Assembly (NCBI RefSeq): GCF_900157305.1
Contig: NZ_LS974202.1
Span: forward strand, 248,001-312,000
Length of the DNA stretch: 64,000 bases
Direction of reading: 5' to 3'
DNA from: Mesotoga infera
GTDB lineage: Bacteria > Thermotogota > Thermotogae > Petrotogales > Kosmotogaceae
Shown here: piece by piece, positions 52,048-63,795 of the stretch
Layout of the letters: every line of letters begins with the position of its first letter
Numbering within the stretch: the stretch's first letter is position 1
The notes under the pieces: model-generated
Told to the model about the DNA's origin: nothing
Seen by the model: only the letters and a program-made list of their open reading frames with translations
Database searches by the model: none
Program-made: the position numbers and the translations under genes

Positions 52048-55000
52048 TCAGGCCAACTCTTCTTCTTCGAACTGTGCAGAGACGGCCGCTTCTTCGATCT
52101 GCAGATTCGCATACATGTCGAGACCGGTTCCGGCCGGTATCAACTGTCCCACTATCACGTTCTCTTTAAGACCGAGTAGATAGTCACATTTGCCGGCCAC
52201 AGAGGCCTCTGTAAGAATCTGCGGTGTTTGCTGGAACGATGCAGCAGATAGCCAACCTTCACTTTCCAGAGAGGCTTTGGTTATTCGCAGGAGCTTCCTC
52301 TTGAACTTCATGAGATCTTTTGGCATTATCTGCACCCTTTTCTCGGGAATAACGGTGTCCGGATTCAGATCTTCGATCAACTTTTGGTATTGATCCTCTT
52401 CGACATCGTATATCGAGATCTGCTTGACACCGCTCTTGAGGATCTTGCCAAGAAGTTCTTCGGTTATCGGCTCACCTTCGGAAGCGATTTTCTGAATCTT
52501 CCCATCGGCATCTTCTCCCAGAACCCTTCTGGCAAGTCTCTTGTCCATAACATACTCTCTGTTTTCCTGAACCTTACTGTTGGCCTCTTCAATCGTCTTG
52601 TTTATCTTTCTAACCTCTACTATGTCCAGAAGATCGCCTGGCAGGAAATCGGTATCTCCGGGGTCTGTGAGCTCGACCTTCGAGAGCATCTGTCTTATTA
52701 TCAGCTCGAAATGCTTGTCGTGTATTTCGACGCCCTGTTCTGCGTAGACCCTCTTGATCTCTGTTAGGAGATAGAGGGCCGTTTGAACCAGGCCGAGCTT
52801 CTCCATGAGTTTCCTTGGTCTGACGGTTCCGGTAGTTATCGCTTCTCCTTCGACGACTTTATCGCCTATCTCTATCTTCGGCTTGATGGCCGATGAGAGA
52901 TCGTACTCGCTGATACGGCCATCTTTTGTCTCGACGTAAACCTTGCGTCTCCCCTTTTCGTCGGACACAAGATCTTTTACGAAGCCTCCGTCGTCCTTTT
53001 CTATGAAGAGGGCCTCGGGATCCTTAAGTTTCTTTCTGGCTTCGAAAAGCTCTTCGGCCCTTGGAAGACCTCTGGTTATATCCTGTCCTGTTGCGATACC
53101 TCCGGTGTGGAAGGTTCTCATAGTCAGCTGTGTACCGGGTTCGCCGATCGATTGAGCCGCAATGACTCCTACGGACTCACCGACATTCACGATCTCATGG
53201 TTGGAAAGGTCCATACCATAGCACATCGCACAGACGCCGTTGTCGGACTCACAGGTCAGAACCGATCTCACCTTGATTGACGGTCTCACGAGGACTTTAA
53301 AGGTTTCGTTTGCCTGAAGTTTCTTGGCGGTCAGTTCATCTATCTTTTCCTGGTATTTGATTATAGTTTCATTGTTGCTGTTCTTCACAGTAGTACCTAC
53401 GAACACCTGTCCGACACACTGATAGGTCATCACTTTCACTTGTCCGAGATCGGAGTTCTTTAGCTGGTGAAGAAGATCGCTGCCGATGTGGGTACCGGAT
53501 TTGTAAGACTTCTCTCCGAGCGTTATATCCTCATTGAGCTCTGTGTAGCTCGTCAATCTGGTCACCTTGGACAGGTTCAGAACGTCCTCGCGTGCCACAT
53601 CGACCTCCGTGCTGAATTTCGAGAGGAAGGAGGCGTCCTCGTCTCTTATCATGGTATCTCGCGAATACTCCTTACCCGTTTTTGAGTTCTTCAGCACCTT
53701 GCCGGTTCTGGGGTCAATCACGTCGGTTGCTAGAACCCTTCCAAAGAGGAAGTCCTCCAGTTTCTCTATCGTGACACCGTCGGCCAAAAGTTCGATCGCT
53801 TCGATTCCTTCATGAGTGCCGCAGTTGGGCGTCGTAACGGTTATCGTCTGAGAGACATCGACCAGTCTCCTGGTCAGATAACCTGCGAATGAGGTTCTCA
53901 AGGCAGTGTCGGCAGAACCCTTTCTGGCACCGTGCGTCGAGGTGAAGAATTCGAGTTCAGTCAAACCGTTTCTGAAGTTCGACTTTATCGGAACTTCTAT
54001 GGTCTTTCCTGAAGGATCTGCCATCAATCCTCTCATCCCGGCCAGTTGCTTTAGCTGGTCTATGTTTCCTCTTGCACCTGAATCGACCATCATAAATATC
54101 GGGTTGAAGGGGCACTTCTCGAATTCACCGTAGGTCTTGTCCATGATATCGCCCGTAGTATCCGACCAGATACGGATTATCTCTTGACTCCTGCCCTCTT
54201 CGGTCAAAAAGCCCGATCTGTAGAGACTCTCGACCTGGTTGACCCTCTTTTGGGCAGCGGCGATCACTTTGTCTTTTTCCGGATAGACGACTATGTCTTT
54301 TATCGAGATTGTCAGACCGGAGTAAGTGGCGTAGTGGAAACCCAGCGACATCATGTCGTCGAGAAGGTTGGCCGTTCTGTCTATCCCGTATTCGTGGAAA
54401 CAGTCGTAGATGAGTTTCTTTATTGCCTTCTTGTTGAACTTCTTCGAATAGTCTCTCAACTTCTCTGGCACGATCGTGTTGAAGATTATTCTTCCGACCG
54501 TTGTGAGTGTGAGTTCACCGACCGTGGGATCGGGGTCCAGTTTGACCAATATAGGATCGTGCAGAGATATGAAACCTGTATCGTAGGCCATGAGAGCTTC
54601 GCCTGTCGAGGAAAACTTCCAATCCACCCACTCAAGCGCTTTTTCTCTGACCCTTCTCCTCGCCTCGACTCTGGTTACTTTCTCATCCTTCAACAGTTGA
54701 GCGTAGTAACCCATTATTTCTTTTTCCATCTTCTCGTACTGCTGATCGACGGTCGTGAGATAGTAAACCCCGACTATTATGTCCTTTCCCGGCATCGAGA
54801 TCGGTTTGCCACTGGCCGGTGAAATGACGTTGTAGCGGCTGAGCATAAGGAACTTCGCTTCCGCCTGGGCAGCGGCAGAAAGTGGCACGTGTACGGCCAT
54901 CTGGTCTCCGTCGAAATCGGCGTTGAACGGAGCGCAAACCAATGGGTGAAGCTGTATGGCGTTTCCTTCGACCAGTCTGGGTATGAAGGCCTGAATCGAG

Positions 55001-56748
55001 ATCCTGTGGAGCGTGGGAGCTCTATTTAGAAGCACGGGATGTCCTTTTATTACGTCTTCGAGCACTTCCCAGGCCTCAGGCATTTCCTTCTCTATTATCG
55101 TTTTCTTGAGCTTTCTTGCGGTCTTACTCGACTCGCTACCATGAAGCAACTTGGAGAGAACGAAGGGTTTGAACAACTCCATCGCTACTCTCTTGGGGAT
55201 TCCACATTCGTGAATCTTCAGATCCGGCCCTACAACGATAACGGCTCTACCGGAATAATCGACTCGCTTACCGAGGAGATTTCTCCTGAACCTTCCCTTC
55301 TTTCCTTTGACCAGATCTGTCAGAGATTTAAGGGGCCTTCCCGATTTGTCGGATACGGCCTTTCCAACCCTTCCGTTATATATGAGCGAATCGACGGCCT
55401 CCTGGAGCATCCTCTTCTCGTTTCTGATTATTATGTCAGGGGCTCCGATCTGCAAGAGTTTAGCAAGACGGTTGTTTCTGTTTATAACCCTTCGGTACAG
55501 ATCGTTGAGATCGGTAGTGGCGAACCTTCCGCCTTCGATCTGAATCATGGGGCGCAGATCGGGCGGGATGACGGGTACAACGTCCATCACCATCCACTCA
55601 GGCCTGTTCTTGGAGGCTATGAAGTCTTTTACGTACTTCAGTCTTCTAAGAAGCTTGAGAGCTCTCGCGCTGCTCTTGGGTATGGACTTCAACTCGTGTT
55701 CGATCGCTACCTGCAACTCCTCGAGATCCATTCCCTGAAGCAGCTTTTTTATCGCAGCCGCACCGTAATCGCAGGTGATCTTTCCCGGATATAGCTCCCT
55801 GTAAGCCTCGTACTCGTTCTCGATGAGCACCTCGCCCACCGTTCTGCCGGTCTCTGCAGCGACGGATGGATCGATCTCGGTGATTATCACTATCGGCCTG
55901 TCGCTCTCTGTGTCCGTTTCCACCTCGAACTTCCCGGGATAGTATTCGTCGAAAACTCTATACTCTGTCGCAGAAAGGACCTCATCTTCGAAGAGAAAGC
56001 GATCGGCCAGAGTGTCTCCCTTGTGAACTTCATCCCCGTTCTGAACGTAAACCAGAGAACCCTCGAAGGTGGGATACTTCTTCTCGATACCGGTCTCATC
56101 CTTGATGATTATCCAGTTCATCTCTCTCTGCGTATTGCTATCGATTTTTTCGATCATTACCTTCCCATCTATATCTGTAGTAACGGGACCCTGAGGAGAT
56201 TTGACCTTGTAACCCTGTTCCACTTCGAAATCCAGTTTCTTGGTGTATATCTCGTATTCGGTCTGATACATCGTCATGCCCGAGAAGAAATCGGTTTCTT
56301 TCGGGTTGGTAACGACATAAAGCCTTTCGATGACTCTTTTGGAGCCATAATAGATTATGTTTTCCAGATCTTTGGCCGGTATGTTCAGAAGAGAAGAGAG
56401 AACGCTCGGCGCGCTCTTCAGGTACCAGACGTGTGTAACTGGCGCAGCCAGTTCGATGTGACCCATTCTTCTTCTTCTGGCCTCTTTGGACTCGACCCTC
56501 ACTCCACACCTTTCACAGATGGTGCCCTCGTACTTCTTGCCCTTGTACTTTCCGCAAGTACATTCGTAGTCTTTGGTCGGTCCGAAAATCTTCTCGCAGA
56601 AGAGTCCATCTCTTTCGGGCTTGAAAGTGCGGTAATTGATCGTCTCCGGTTTCTTTACCTCACCGCTCGACCAGCCTCTAATTCTCTCCGGCGAGGCGAT
56701 GTTTATCTGGAGAGTGTTGACTTTTCTTTTATACGTGCTCACAGGCAT
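52048..56748 (-). CDS. rpoC: RNA polymerase subunit beta'
   Basis: 1566 residues. Zinc finger [20 protein letters not shown] near residues 61-80 (cysteines C-x-C and C-x2-C), a large insertion at about 150-345 (barrel-sandwich type, as in Thermus and Thermotoga), the active-site metal block [12 protein letters not shown] near 610, and the second zinc site ([13 protein letters not shown]). The bridge and trigger regions are in the middle to C-terminal part. ATG with AAGGAGG upstream, 40 bases after rpoB. Last gene of the ribosomal/RNA polymerase unit. Confidence 0.98.
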   Translation of the reverse strand: MPVSTYKRKVNTLQINIASPERIRGWSSGEVKKPETINYRTFKPERDGLFCEKIFGPTKDYECTCGKYKGKKYEGTICERCGVRVESKEARRRRMGHIELAAPVTHVWYLKSAPSVLSSLLNIPAKDLENIIYYGSKRVIERLYVVTNPKETDFFSGMTMYQTEYEIYTKKLDFEVEQGYKVKSPQGPVTTDIDGKVMIEKIDSNTQREMNWIIIKDETGIEKKYPTFEGSLVYVQNGDEVHKGDTLADRFLFEDEVLSATEYRVFDEYYPGKFEVETDTESDRPIVIITEIDPSVAAETGRTVGEVLIENEYEAYRELYPGKITCDYGAAAIKKLLQGMDLEELQVAIEHELKSIPKSSARALKLLRRLKYVKDFIASKNRPEWMVMDVVPVIPPDLRPMIQIEGGRFATTDLNDLYRRVINRNNRLAKLLQIGAPDIIIRNEKRMLQEAVDSLIYNGRVGKAVSDKSGRPLKSLTDLVKGKKGRFRRNLLGKRVDYSGRAVIVVGPDLKIHECGIPKRVAMELFKPFVLSKLLHGSESSKTARKLKKTIIEKEMPEAWEVLEDVIKGHPVLLNRAPTLHRISIQAFIPRLVEGNAIQLHPLVCAPFNADFDGDQMAVHVPLSAAAQAEAKFLMLSRYNVISPASGKPISMPGKDIIVGVYYLTTVDQQYEKMEKEIMGYYAQLLKDEKVTRVEARRRVREKALEWVDWKFSSTGEALMAYDTGFISLHDPILVKLDPDPTVGELTLTTVGRIIFNTIVPEKLRDYSKKFNKKAIKKLIYDCFHEYGIDRTANLLDDMMSLGFHYATYSGLTISIKDIVVYPEKDKVIAAAQKRVNQVESLYRSGFLTEEGRSQEIIRIWSDTTGDIMDKTYGEFEKCPFNPIFMMVDSGARGNIDQLKQLAGMRGLMADPSGKTIEVPIKSNFRNGLTELEFFTSTHGARKGSADTALRTSFAGYLTRRLVDVSQTITVTTPNCGTHEGIEAIELLADGVTIEKLEDFLFGRVLATDVIDPRTGKVLKNSKTGKEYSRDTMIRDEDASFLSKFSTEVDVAREDVLNLSKVTRLTSYTELNEDITLGEKSYKSGTHIGSDLLHQLKNSDLGQVKVMTYQCVGQVFVGTTVKNSNNETIIKYQEKIDELTAKKLQANETFKVLVRPSIKVRSVLTCESDNGVCAMCYGMDLSNHEIVNVGESVGVIAAQSIGEPGTQLTMRTFHTGGIATGQDITRGLPRAEELFEARKKLKDPEALFIEKDDGGFVKDLVSDEKGRRKVYVETKDGRISEYDLSSAIKPKIEIGDKVVEGEAITTGTVRPRKLMEKLGLVQTALYLLTEIKRVYAEQGVEIHDKHFELIIRQMLSKVELTDPGDTDFLPGDLLDIVEVRKINKTIEEANSKVQENREYVMDKRLARRVLGEDADGKIQKIASEGEPITEELLGKILKSGVKQISIYDVEEDQYQKLIEDLNPDTVIPEKRVQIMPKDLMKFKRKLLRITKASLESEGWLSAASFQQTPQILTEASVAGKCDYLLGLKENVIVGQLIPAGTGLDMYANLQIEEAAVSAQFEEEELA

Positions 56749-56788
56749 CTGCTTCCCTCCTTGAGGGGTAGCTCCCTTCTATTTATCT

Positions 56789-59700
56789 TCATAATTTATC
56801 CACATCCAGTTCGACGCTGTTCTGGTCGAAGACCTTAACATCCAGAGAGAGACCCTGGAGTTCCTTTATCAACACTTTGAAGCTCTCGGGAATTCCCGGT
56901 TCCGGTATGTTAATACCCTTCAATATAGCCTTGTACACATCGTTTCTGCCTTTTATATCGTCGGACTTTATGGTCAGCATTTCGTTGAGTGTGTGGGCCG
57001 CTCCGTGGGCTTCCAGCGCCCATACTTCCATTTCTCCAAATCTCTGGCCACCGAAATGAGCCTTTCCTCCAAGCGGTTGCTGGTGAATCAGTGAGTAAGG
57101 GCCGGTGGAACGGGCGTGGATTTTGTCTTTGGCTATGTGCACTAGCTTGAGCATATACATGATTCCAACGACGACCGGGTAGTCGAACGGTTCGCCGGTT
57201 CTACCATCTCTCAGAGTCACTTTGCCAGACTTCTGTCCCTCACTGTCCCCTTCGTCTAAACCGAGCTCTCTTCTCACATGGTAAAGCTCCGTCATTATCT
57301 CTTCTTCGGTTGCACCGTCGAATATTGGAGTCGCGAAGTACCTGTTGGTAAGCTTTCCGAGCCAGCCCAGATGAGTCTCCAGAACCTGTCCCACGTTCAT
57401 TCTAGAAGGAACGCCGAGCGGAGAAAGCACTAGCTGAATGGGTGTACCATCTGGAAGGAAGGGCATATCTTCCTTTGGAATAATGTTAGAAACGACGCCT
57501 TTATTTCCGTGGCGACCGGCCAGCTTGTCTCCGACATCAAGCGGCTTTCTGATGCCTACGAAGACTTTGACGAGTTTGTTGATACCCGAACCAAGTTCCG
57601 AGACTTCCTCCTTGTCAAAGACTTTAACATCGATTACCCTGCCTTCAACACCGTGCGGGAGTTTCAAAGAAGAGTCCTTGACATCCCTACCCCTGTCTCC
57701 AAAGACGGATCTGATTATCTTCTCTTCTGGTGTCGTTTCAGACTCTCCTTTGGGTGTTACCTTACCGACAAGGATATCCTGTGAAGTCACGTAAGCTCCT
57801 ACCCTTACAATTCCGTTTTCGTCAAGGTTCTTGAGTGACTCCTTTGAAACGTTCGGGATATCGGCAGTGATCTCTTCGGGTCCCAATTGAGTGTCTCTTG
57901 CGATAGTTTCATACATCTCCACGTGTATCGTGGTGAAGGTATCCTCACCGAGGAGCTCCTGGTTCACAAGTATGGCGTCCTCGAAGTTGTAACCCTCCCA
58001 GGGCATGAAGGCCACGAGGACGTTCTTTCCAAGGGCCAGCTCGCCCATATCCGTCGAAGGGCCGTCGGCTATTGGATCTCCTTCTTTGACGATCTCTCCG
58101 ACCGATACTATGGGTCTCTGATTAACGGCCGTGTCCTGGTTCGTTCTGACGAACTTTTGGAGAAGATATTCATCTTCCACCGGTTTTCCGTTGATATCCA
58201 GAACAGGTTCGCCTTTTTCATCCAGTCTATGAATCGATATCTTCCTTCCATCGACCTTGCTTACACGACCGCTGTGTTTGGCCAGAACCACGTAACCGGA
58301 ATCTCTCGCGGCGACACCTTCGACACCTGTACCGACTATGGGAGCTTCGGATTTTACCACCGGAACGGCCTGTCTCTGCATGTTAGAACCCATGAGAGCT
58401 CTATTAGCATCATCGTGTTCGAGGAAAGGTATCAAAGAGGTCGAAATCGATACGATCTGTTTGGGAGAAACCGACATATAATCGACATCTTCCTTCTTGA
58501 CGTATCTGACCTCACCGGCGTATCTTATTTCCACGCTGTCGTCGGCAATTTTGCCGTTGCTGTCCATCTTAACGGTCGAATGCGCAATGTTGTATCTTTC
58601 CTCTTCATCGGCCGCCAGATAAACTATGTCGTCGGTGACTTTTCCCTTTTCAACCTTCCTGTAAGGTGTGAGGAGAAATCCGTACTTGTCTATCGTCGCG
58701 TATGTGGCCATCGATGTCATGAGCCCAATGTTAGCACCTTCGGGAGTCTCTATCGGACACATCCTTCCATAATGAGAGTGGTGAACATCTCTGACTTCGA
58801 ATCGGGCGTGTTCTCTCTTCAATCCCCCTGGACCGATTGCCGAAAGTCTTCTCTTGTTCGTCAGCTCAGCAAGAGGATTGACCTGATCCATGAATTGCGA
58901 CAGCTGACTTGTGGCAAAGAACTGGTGTAGAGTAGTCATAAGGGTTCTCACGTTCACCAGACTCTGAACGGTTATCTTGTCGAAGGAAGTGTATATGGTC
59001 AACTTCTCTTCGAGGAGTTTGTGGATTTTTATGAATGCTTTTTCAAACTCCGTTTCCATAAGTTCTCCGACAGTTCTGACTCTCTTGTTTCCGAGATGGT
59101 CCTTGGTGTCAAGTAGTTCGGGCCGGCTCTCTATCTCGGTCAGATGTCGGGCTGCAAGAACTACGTCCAGGGGTGTCAGCATGCCCGATGTTTCCGCATA
59201 ATCGGTGTCTTTGCTCACCTTTTTACCTTCCACTTCTCTAAGGTAATCCTGGTAAACTTTCTTCAGTCTGGCGTTTACCTTGTATCTGCCGACATCGGAA
59301 AAATCGAATCTGTCTGGACTGAAATAGAGGTTGTTTATGTAGCTCTTGGCAGCGTTTATTCTGGGTATCTCTCCAGGTCTGAGTTTTCTGAATAGCTCTA
59401 TAAAGGCGTCGTCCTCGCTCATACCCTGCCCGTAGGTCTTTTGAAGCGCAAGATAAGTTTTCATAGCTATGGGCAGCGGAAGACTGACAGTCTTGACGTC
59501 GGATTCGATAATTTTTGCTATCATCTCTTCTGTCAGCGGTTTTCCCTTTTCAGCTATCACTTCTCCTCCGGGGGTTCTGATCTCTTTCAGAACTATGCTG
59601 CCAACGTTGGCCAGGAGTTCGTCCTCGTCGGTAGCATCTATTACGTTTTCGAAAAGCTTCAACAGCTCAACGTCATCTTCATAGCCCAGAGTTTTCAAGA

Positions 59701-60313
59701 AGACGAAGAAATTCAACTTTCTTCTTCGGTCTATTCTGGCCTGCATTATCTGCTTGTTTGGATTTAAAAGGATTTCGAACCAGGCACCCTTCACCGGAAG
59801 AAAGTGGGCAACGTATATGGGGAGGGAACCCGAGGCTGCTTTCGTTGGTTCATCGACGAAGTATACGCCGGGAGATCTTACCAGCTGATTGACGATGACT
59901 CTTTCTGCACCGTTGATTATGAAGGAGGCGTTATCGGTCATATAGGGAAGATACCCGAAGAAGGCTTCCTCTTCTTTGATCTCTCCGGTGTAAAGATCGG
60001 TGATTCTCACAGTTACGTACAGGGGTACCGAGTAAGTGAGACCCTTATCTTTGCACTCCTGTATGGAATGCTTCGCCTCACCTATACGGGTTGCAACGAA
60101 ATCCAGCGAGAAGCCTTTTTCACCCTTCTTGAGATCGGATCTCTGGATCTGCGACTTGATGGGTGAATACTTCTTCAGAACACTCAAAAGCCCTTCATCG
60201 ATGAACCTGTTGAAGGAACGAGTCTGGATCTCAATGAGATTCGGGATTTCAAGAGGTTCATAAACTCTTCCAAAGACCCACCGCTCTCTTTTGCCAAAAT
60301 TGGCCTTTCTCAT
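56789..60313 (-). CDS. rpoB: RNA polymerase subunit beta
   Basis: About 1174 residues. Rifampicin-region block [29 protein letters not shown]-like sequence near residue 490 (here SAIGPGG), [17 protein letters not shown] near 785, [10 protein letters not shown] near 930 and [24 protein letters not shown] near the C-terminus. No large insertion comparable to that in beta'. ATG 60313 follows GAGAGGTG; a longer frame to 60340 would run into the upstream leader. Preceded by a stem-loop and an internal promoter. Confidence 0.98.
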   Translation of the reverse strand: MRKANFGKRERWVFGRVYEPLEIPNLIEIQTRSFNRFIDEGLLSVLKKYSPIKSQIQRSDLKKGEKGFSLDFVATRIGEAKHSIQECKDKGLTYSVPLYVTVRITDLYTGEIKEEEAFFGYLPYMTDNASFIINGAERVIVNQLVRSPGVYFVDEPTKAASGSLPIYVAHFLPVKGAWFEILLNPNKQIMQARIDRRRKLNFFVFLKTLGYEDDVELLKLFENVIDATDEDELLANVGSIVLKEIRTPGGEVIAEKGKPLTEEMIAKIIESDVKTVSLPLPIAMKTYLALQKTYGQGMSEDDAFIELFRKLRPGEIPRINAAKSYINNLYFSPDRFDFSDVGRYKVNARLKKVYQDYLREVEGKKVSKDTDYAETSGMLTPLDVVLAARHLTEIESRPELLDTKDHLGNKRVRTVGELMETEFEKAFIKIHKLLEEKLTIYTSFDKITVQSLVNVRTLMTTLHQFFATSQLSQFMDQVNPLAELTNKRRLSAIGPGGLKREHARFEVRDVHHSHYGRMCPIETPEGANIGLMTSMATYATIDKYGFLLTPYRKVEKGKVTDDIVYLAADEEERYNIAHSTVKMDSNGKIADDSVEIRYAGEVRYVKKEDVDYMSVSPKQIVSISTSLIPFLEHDDANRALMGSNMQRQAVPVVKSEAPIVGTGVEGVAARDSGYVVLAKHSGRVSKVDGRKISIHRLDEKGEPVLDINGKPVEDEYLLQKFVRTNQDTAVNQRPIVSVGEIVKEGDPIADGPSTDMGELALGKNVLVAFMPWEGYNFEDAILVNQELLGEDTFTTIHVEMYETIARDTQLGPEEITADIPNVSKESLKNLDENGIVRVGAYVTSQDILVGKVTPKGESETTPEEKIIRSVFGDRGRDVKDSSLKLPHGVEGRVIDVKVFDKEEVSELGSGINKLVKVFVGIRKPLDVGDKLAGRHGNKGVVSNIIPKEDMPFLPDGTPIQLVLSPLGVPSRMNVGQVLETHLGWLGKLTNRYFATPIFDGATEEEIMTELYHVRRELGLDEGDSEGQKSGKVTLRDGRTGEPFDYPVVVGIMYMLKLVHIAKDKIHARSTGPYSLIHQQPLGGKAHFGGQRFGEMEVWALEAHGAAHTLNEMLTIKSDDIKGRNDVYKAILKGINIPEPGIPESFKVLIKELQGLSLDVKVFDQNSVELDVDKL

Positions 60314-60346
60314 CAGATCACCTCTCGTACATTTAAGCACACCAAA

Positions 60347-60375
60347 CCCACATCAGAGAAACTCTCTGATGTGGG
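60347..60375 (-). promoter_or_regulatory. rplL-rpoB intergenic stem-loop
   Basis: A perfect 13-base-pair stem (CCCACATCAGAGA/TCTCTGATGTGGG) with a 3-base loop, followed on the - strand by TTTGG, too few Ts for a strong terminator. A leaky attenuator or RNase III-type processing site, as known between rplL and rpoB in E. coli, is likely. Confidence 0.68.
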
Positions 60376-60383
60376 TGTAGAAA

Positions 60384-60411
60384 ATTATATCGAAACTATG
60401 TAACCAATCAA
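60384..60411 (-). promoter_or_regulatory. Internal promoter for rpoBC
   Basis: On the - strand TTGATT (60411-60406), 16 bases, TATAAT (60389-60384), just after the rplL stop and upstream of the stem-loop. Confidence 0.55.
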
Positions 60412-60419
60412 TTGCCTAA

Positions 60420-60806
60420 TTACTTCAGTTCGACTTCGGCGCCGGCTTCTTCAAGTTGCTTCTTGAGCTCTTCAGCCTCTGCCTTGGGCATATTCTCCTT
60501 GACCACACCCTCAGGCGTGCCTGCCTTCTCGACGAGATCCTTGGCTTCCTTGAGACCAAGCCCGGTGATGGCCCTTACAACCTTGATAACATCTATCTTC
60601 TTCGCACCGAAGGATTTCAGGACAACCTTGAATTCGGTCTGCTCTTCTTCCTCCTCAACGGCCGCTCCACCGGCTACAGGAGCTGCAGCTACCGCTACTG
60701 GTGCCGCAGCGCTGACACCAAACTCCTCTTCCAGGGCCTTTACAAGCTCCGCAAGCTCGGCTACCGTCATTGCTTTTATTGCACTAATGAGTTCTTGCTT
60801 ATTCAT
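60420..60806 (-). CDS. rplL: 50S ribosomal protein L7/L12
   Basis: 128 residues: N-terminal dimer domain ([30 protein letters not shown]), an alanine/valine-rich hinge ([17 protein letters not shown]), and the C-terminal domain [39 protein letters not shown] (cited to its key lysines and glycines). It forms the stalk that recruits translation factors. AGGTGTG upstream of ATG. 21 bases after rplJ. Confidence 0.98.
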   Translation of the reverse strand: MNKQELISAIKAMTVAELAELVKALEEEFGVSAAAPVAVAAAPVAGGAAVEEEEEQTEFKVVLKSFGAKKIDVIKVVRAITGLGLKEAKDLVEKAGTPEGVVKENMPKAEAEELKKQLEEAGAEVELK

Positions 60807-60827
60807 CTTACCACACCTCCGCCTTTA

Positions 60828-61370
60828 TTATTCTGCTTTTTTATCCTTAATTGCATTCAACGCGTACAGAAATTTCGTGAGTACACCATTCAAAGTGTAA
60901 ACCAATCCGGTTATCGGAGCGGCAAAACCTCCGACTACCATGGCGATCAACTGGTTTCTCGATGGTAGCTTGGAAAGTTCGATAGCCTGGTCTCCCCTGA
61001 AGAAACCTCTCTCAAGGTACCCGCCTTTGATTATCGGGAGAATCTTGTTGCCTTTGTTGAAATCGATCATTATTCTCAAGGCCGAAACTGGATCTTCATC
61101 ATCGATCGTGAGAACGGCCGTCGTACTCGAAACGGTCTCCACCCATTCCGATTCCTTATAGCCAGCGTTGTTTAGGGCGAGTCTTACTAGCGTGTTCTTG
61201 GTAACGCTGAACCTGGCCTTGTCGCCGTAATTCTCGTAAAGCTTGTCTCTGAACTGGGTTATCGCATCGACTTTCATTCCCTTGTATTCAGCAAAAAGTA
61301 TAAGAGAGGCTCTCTTATAGCGGTCGGTCAGATCCTGAACGATCTCTTCTTTTCTGGCTCTGGTAAGCAT
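60828..61370 (-). CDS. rplJ: 50S ribosomal protein L10
   Basis: 180 residues. N-terminal RNA-binding part (LTDRYKRASLILFAEYKGM, VTKNTLVRLAL), and a long C-terminal helix that carries L7/L12 dimers (FAAPITGLVYTLNGVLTKFLYALNAIKDKK). It represses its own mRNA through the leader just upstream. AAAGGAGGTG lies 8 bases before ATG. Confidence 0.98.
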   Translation of the reverse strand: MLTRARKEEIVQDLTDRYKRASLILFAEYKGMKVDAITQFRDKLYENYGDKARFSVTKNTLVRLALNNAGYKESEWVETVSSTTAVLTIDDEDPVSALRIMIDFNKGNKILPIIKGGYLERGFFRGDQAIELSKLPSRNQLIAMVVGGFAAPITGLVYTLNGVLTKFLYALNAIKDKKAE

Positions 61371-61387
61371 TTATCGCACCTCCTTTC

Positions 61388-61416
61388 AAAAAAGCGGCCC
61401 CATGAATCGAGGCCGC
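61388..61416 (-). terminator. Attenuator-like hairpin between the L10 leader and rplJ
   Basis: On the - strand GCGGCCTC, loop, GGGGCCGC, then TTTTTT, 18 bases before the rplJ start. A complete rho-independent terminator placed inside the operon implies transcription attenuation in balance with the L10 leader. Confidence 0.8.
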
Positions 61417-61435
61417 AGAAGGTAATATGACTTCT

Positions 61436-61500
61436 ACGTACCTCGGTAGGCGGCGATTGGCTCTTAAATACCTACTGTCTTCGGTACCGCAGGTTATCTT
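61436..61500 (-). promoter_or_regulatory. Ribosomal protein L10 leader
   Basis: The - strand carries ACCTGCGGTACCGAAGACAG, then TAGGT, a TTAAG block and CCGCCTACCGAGGTACG, which match the conserved L10 leader (the L10-L12 binding kink-turn region and its paired AGGT arms). It lies between rplA and rplJ, its expected place, and should control rplJ-rplL. Confidence 0.85.
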
Positions 61501-61521
61501 TCTTATGTTTCTTGCTATTTT

Positions 61522-62220
61522 CTACTTCTCTGTTTCCCTTGAGACCTCAACCTTTATACCGACTCCCATGGTTGTGGTAATGAAGGCTCTCTGCACGAAA
61601 CGCCCCTTGGAACCGGAGGGTTTCATCCTGTTTATCTGGTTCAGAGCCGATACGAAGTTCTCAAGGAGCTTTTGGGGCTCAAAAGATTTCTTGCCTACGG
61701 GAAGATGAAGATTCCCGGTCTTGTCGTTCTTGACTTCGATTCTTCCAGCTTTGAATCCCTTCACCGCATCAACGACGTCGGTCGTAACCGTTCCAGCCTT
61801 GGGAGAGGGCATCAACCCTCTTGGGCCGAGTACCTTACCGAGCTTACCGATGTCCCTCATCATATCGGGTGTGGCGATCGCAACATCGAAGTCCGTCCAG
61901 CCACTCTGGATCTGCTGTACCAGTTCGTCGGAGCCTACAAAATCTGCGCCAGCCGATTTTGCTGCTTCGGCCTGTTCACCTCTAGCAAAGACCAGTACCC
62001 TGGTTTCCTTTCCGGTTCCATGGGGAAGTGAAACAGTTCCGCGAACCTGCTGATCGGACTTTGCAGGATCTATTCCCAGCTTGAGGTGCATCTCTACGGT
62101 TTCATTGAACTTGGCGGAAGGAAACTTCTTGAGAATATCTATACCCTCTTCCACCGAATAAGTCTTCATCCTATCCACAAGCTGTCTCGCCTGTGTGTAT
62201 CTCTTCGATCTAACCGGCAT
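61522..62220 (-). CDS. rplA: 50S ribosomal protein L1
   Basis: 232 residues: [66 protein letters not shown], all diagnostic (shown by key blocks). Binds 23S rRNA and, in other bacteria, its own mRNA. Starts 12 bases after rplK. Confidence 0.98.
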   Translation of the reverse strand: MPVRSKRYTQARQLVDRMKTYSVEEGIDILKKFPSAKFNETVEMHLKLGIDPAKSDQQVRGTVSLPHGTGKETRVLVFARGEQAEAAKSAGADFVGSDELVQQIQSGWTDFDVAIATPDMMRDIGKLGKVLGPRGLMPSPKAGTVTTDVVDAVKGFKAGRIEVKNDKTGNLHLPVGKKSFEPQKLLENFVSALNQINRMKPSGSKGRFVQRAFITTTMGVGIKVEVSRETEK

Positions 62221-62232
62221 TCAGATCCCCCC

Positions 62233-62658
62233 TCAACCTACTATTTCGATGCCCATGTTTCGCGCCGTTCCGGCGATTATCTTCGCTGCGGCATCTACTG
62301 TTCTGGCGTTGAGATCGGGAAACTTCACTTTCGCAATCTCCTCCAGCTGTGCTCTGGTGATCCTTCCGACCTTTGTCCTGTTGGGTATCCCGGAACCTTT
62401 CTGAATTCCGGCAGCCCTGAGAAGAAGGAAACTCGCGGGTGGAGTCTTCAGTTCAAACGTGAAGGATCTGTCGGCATAAACTGTGATGATTACAGGAAGT
62501 ATCATACCGGCCCTGTCAGCGGTTTCTGCATTGAACTGCTTGCAAAAGCCCATAATATTCACACCGTGCTGACCCAGAGCTGGACCGACTGGTGGTGCTG
62601 GGGTAGCTTTACCGGCTTCAAGCTGTAGTTTAACCTGAGCCAAAATCTTCTTTGCCAT
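62233..62658 (-). CDS. rplK: 50S ribosomal protein L11
   Basis: 141 residues: [35 protein letters not shown] (key block [16 protein letters not shown]) and the C-terminal rRNA-binding part with GIQKGSG and [12 protein letters not shown]. Forms the GTPase-associated centre with L10-L12. GGGAGG lies upstream of ATG, 47 bases after nusG. Confidence 0.98.
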   Translation of the reverse strand: MAKKILAQVKLQLEAGKATPAPPVGPALGQHGVNIMGFCKQFNAETADRAGMILPVIITVYADRSFTFELKTPPASFLLLRAAGIQKGSGIPNRTKVGRITRAQLEEIAKVKFPDLNARTVDAAAKIIAGTARNMGIEIVG

Positions 62659-62705
62659 TGGAAAAACCTCCCTGTGGTCTATCGGGCCTGAGCCCTCCCA
62701 CTACT

Positions 62706-63770
62706 TCAGACTATCTTCTCGACTTCGGAAAGCCCCAGTATCACGGGGGTCTCTCTTCCGAAGATACTAACTACGACCTTTAACTCCTGCCTTTCGGGGT
62801 CAAGCTCGGTGATCTTGCCTACGAAGTCCTCGAAAGGACCGGAGTTTATCCTCACTATCTCGCCTATCTCAAATTCGACTTCTATCTTGATCGGTCCAAC
62901 ATGCTCTTCGTACTCTTCTATGCCAACCAGCCTGAGAAGAGCCTTCACTTCCTTGCCCTTAAGTTCAACAGGCTGACCTCCAACGGAGACGAAGTTGACG
63001 ACGTTGGGCGTGTTTTTTACGAGGTTTTGTGTTTCTTCGTTCATTATCATTTCTATGAAAACATAGCCGGGATAAAGTCTCGTCCTGATTATTTTGAAGA
63101 TCTTTATCTCTTTTCTTCCAGGAAGCTCCGACAGCTCGACTCTGCCCTCGGTCTTGGAGGTAACCTTTCTGGAATTGCCGAGCACATCACCCCTCTTTAC
63201 AGTTGTACCACGTTTCACAAACCTCATATCGCAACTGTCGGGATGAATGAGATAAACATCTTCTTCGCCGTTCACACGTTCGATTACCACGCGTTTCATC
63301 TTCTGAGTGTAAACTATTTTACCGTCAAGCTCACAGAAGTACTCCCCACTCTTCGCAAGAGGCATACCCTGTCTGATCCTCGCGCCTGTCTTAACACCTG
63401 TCTCGATCTTGGCACTTTCGGGTATGTAGTAAGTTTTTGTGTAACGTCTGTCAACCGTTTCAATGAAGATGACTCTGTAATTTTTGACCTCGGTTATAGT
63501 TCCATCGTTCTTGACTTTTATCTCGAGTTCTTCCGCGACCGGTTCACCCTTGACAACATCCTGGTTCTCCTTCACGAGCAACCTGGCGTTGGCCGGAATT
63601 ATATGTTTCTCCGCTGCTACGTTGGCTCTGTCGAGTTTAGTTTCTTCCGGAACCAGTATTTTACCGAAGAGGTGCGAAAAACCGAAAGACTCTATCTTAG
63701 TCTGAATAGCTTCTCTGATAGAGTTTTCCAGACCGGAATAAGTTTGAATTATGAACCACTTCTTGCGCAC
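62706..63770 (-). CDS. nusG: Transcription factor NusG with inserted domain
   Basis: 354 residues, almost twice the 180 of E. coli NusG. The N-terminal NGN domain starts normally (KKWFIIQTYSGLENSIREAI) and resumes after about residue 225 (TRLYPGYVFIEMIMNEE). Between lies an insertion of roughly 170 residues, known from Thermotoga NusG as an extra domain, with GDVLGNSRKV- and TKTYYIPESAKIETGVKTG-type beta repeats. The C-terminal KOW domain (IGEIVRINSGPFEDFVGKI) is intact. GTG start with GGTGAT upstream, right after secE. It links RNA polymerase to ribosomes or Rho. Confidence 0.96.
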   Translation of the reverse strand: MRKKWFIIQTYSGLENSIREAIQTKIESFGFSHLFGKILVPEETKLDRANVAAEKHIIPANARLLVKENQDVVKGEPVAEELEIKVKNDGTITEVKNYRVIFIETVDRRYTKTYYIPESAKIETGVKTGARIRQGMPLAKSGEYFCELDGKIVYTQKMKRVVIERVNGEEDVYLIHPDSCDMRFVKRGTTVKRGDVLGNSRKVTSKTEGRVELSELPGRKEIKIFKIIRTRLYPGYVFIEMIMNEETQNLVKNTPNVVNFVSVGGQPVELKGKEVKALLRLVGIEEYEEHVGPIKIEVEFEIGEIVRINSGPFEDFVGKITELDPERQELKVVVSIFGRETPVILGLSEVEKIV

Positions 63771-63795
63771 TACATATCACCAGCACATGGGCGTA

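Noticed and set aside
57887-58930. A 347-codon open frame on the + strand opposite rpoB, and similar long frames opposite rpoC (54,184-54,822; 55,039-55,794).
   Set aside because: They mirror strongly conserved rpoB/rpoC codons, lack SD sequences and family motifs, and arise from codon bias on the other strand.
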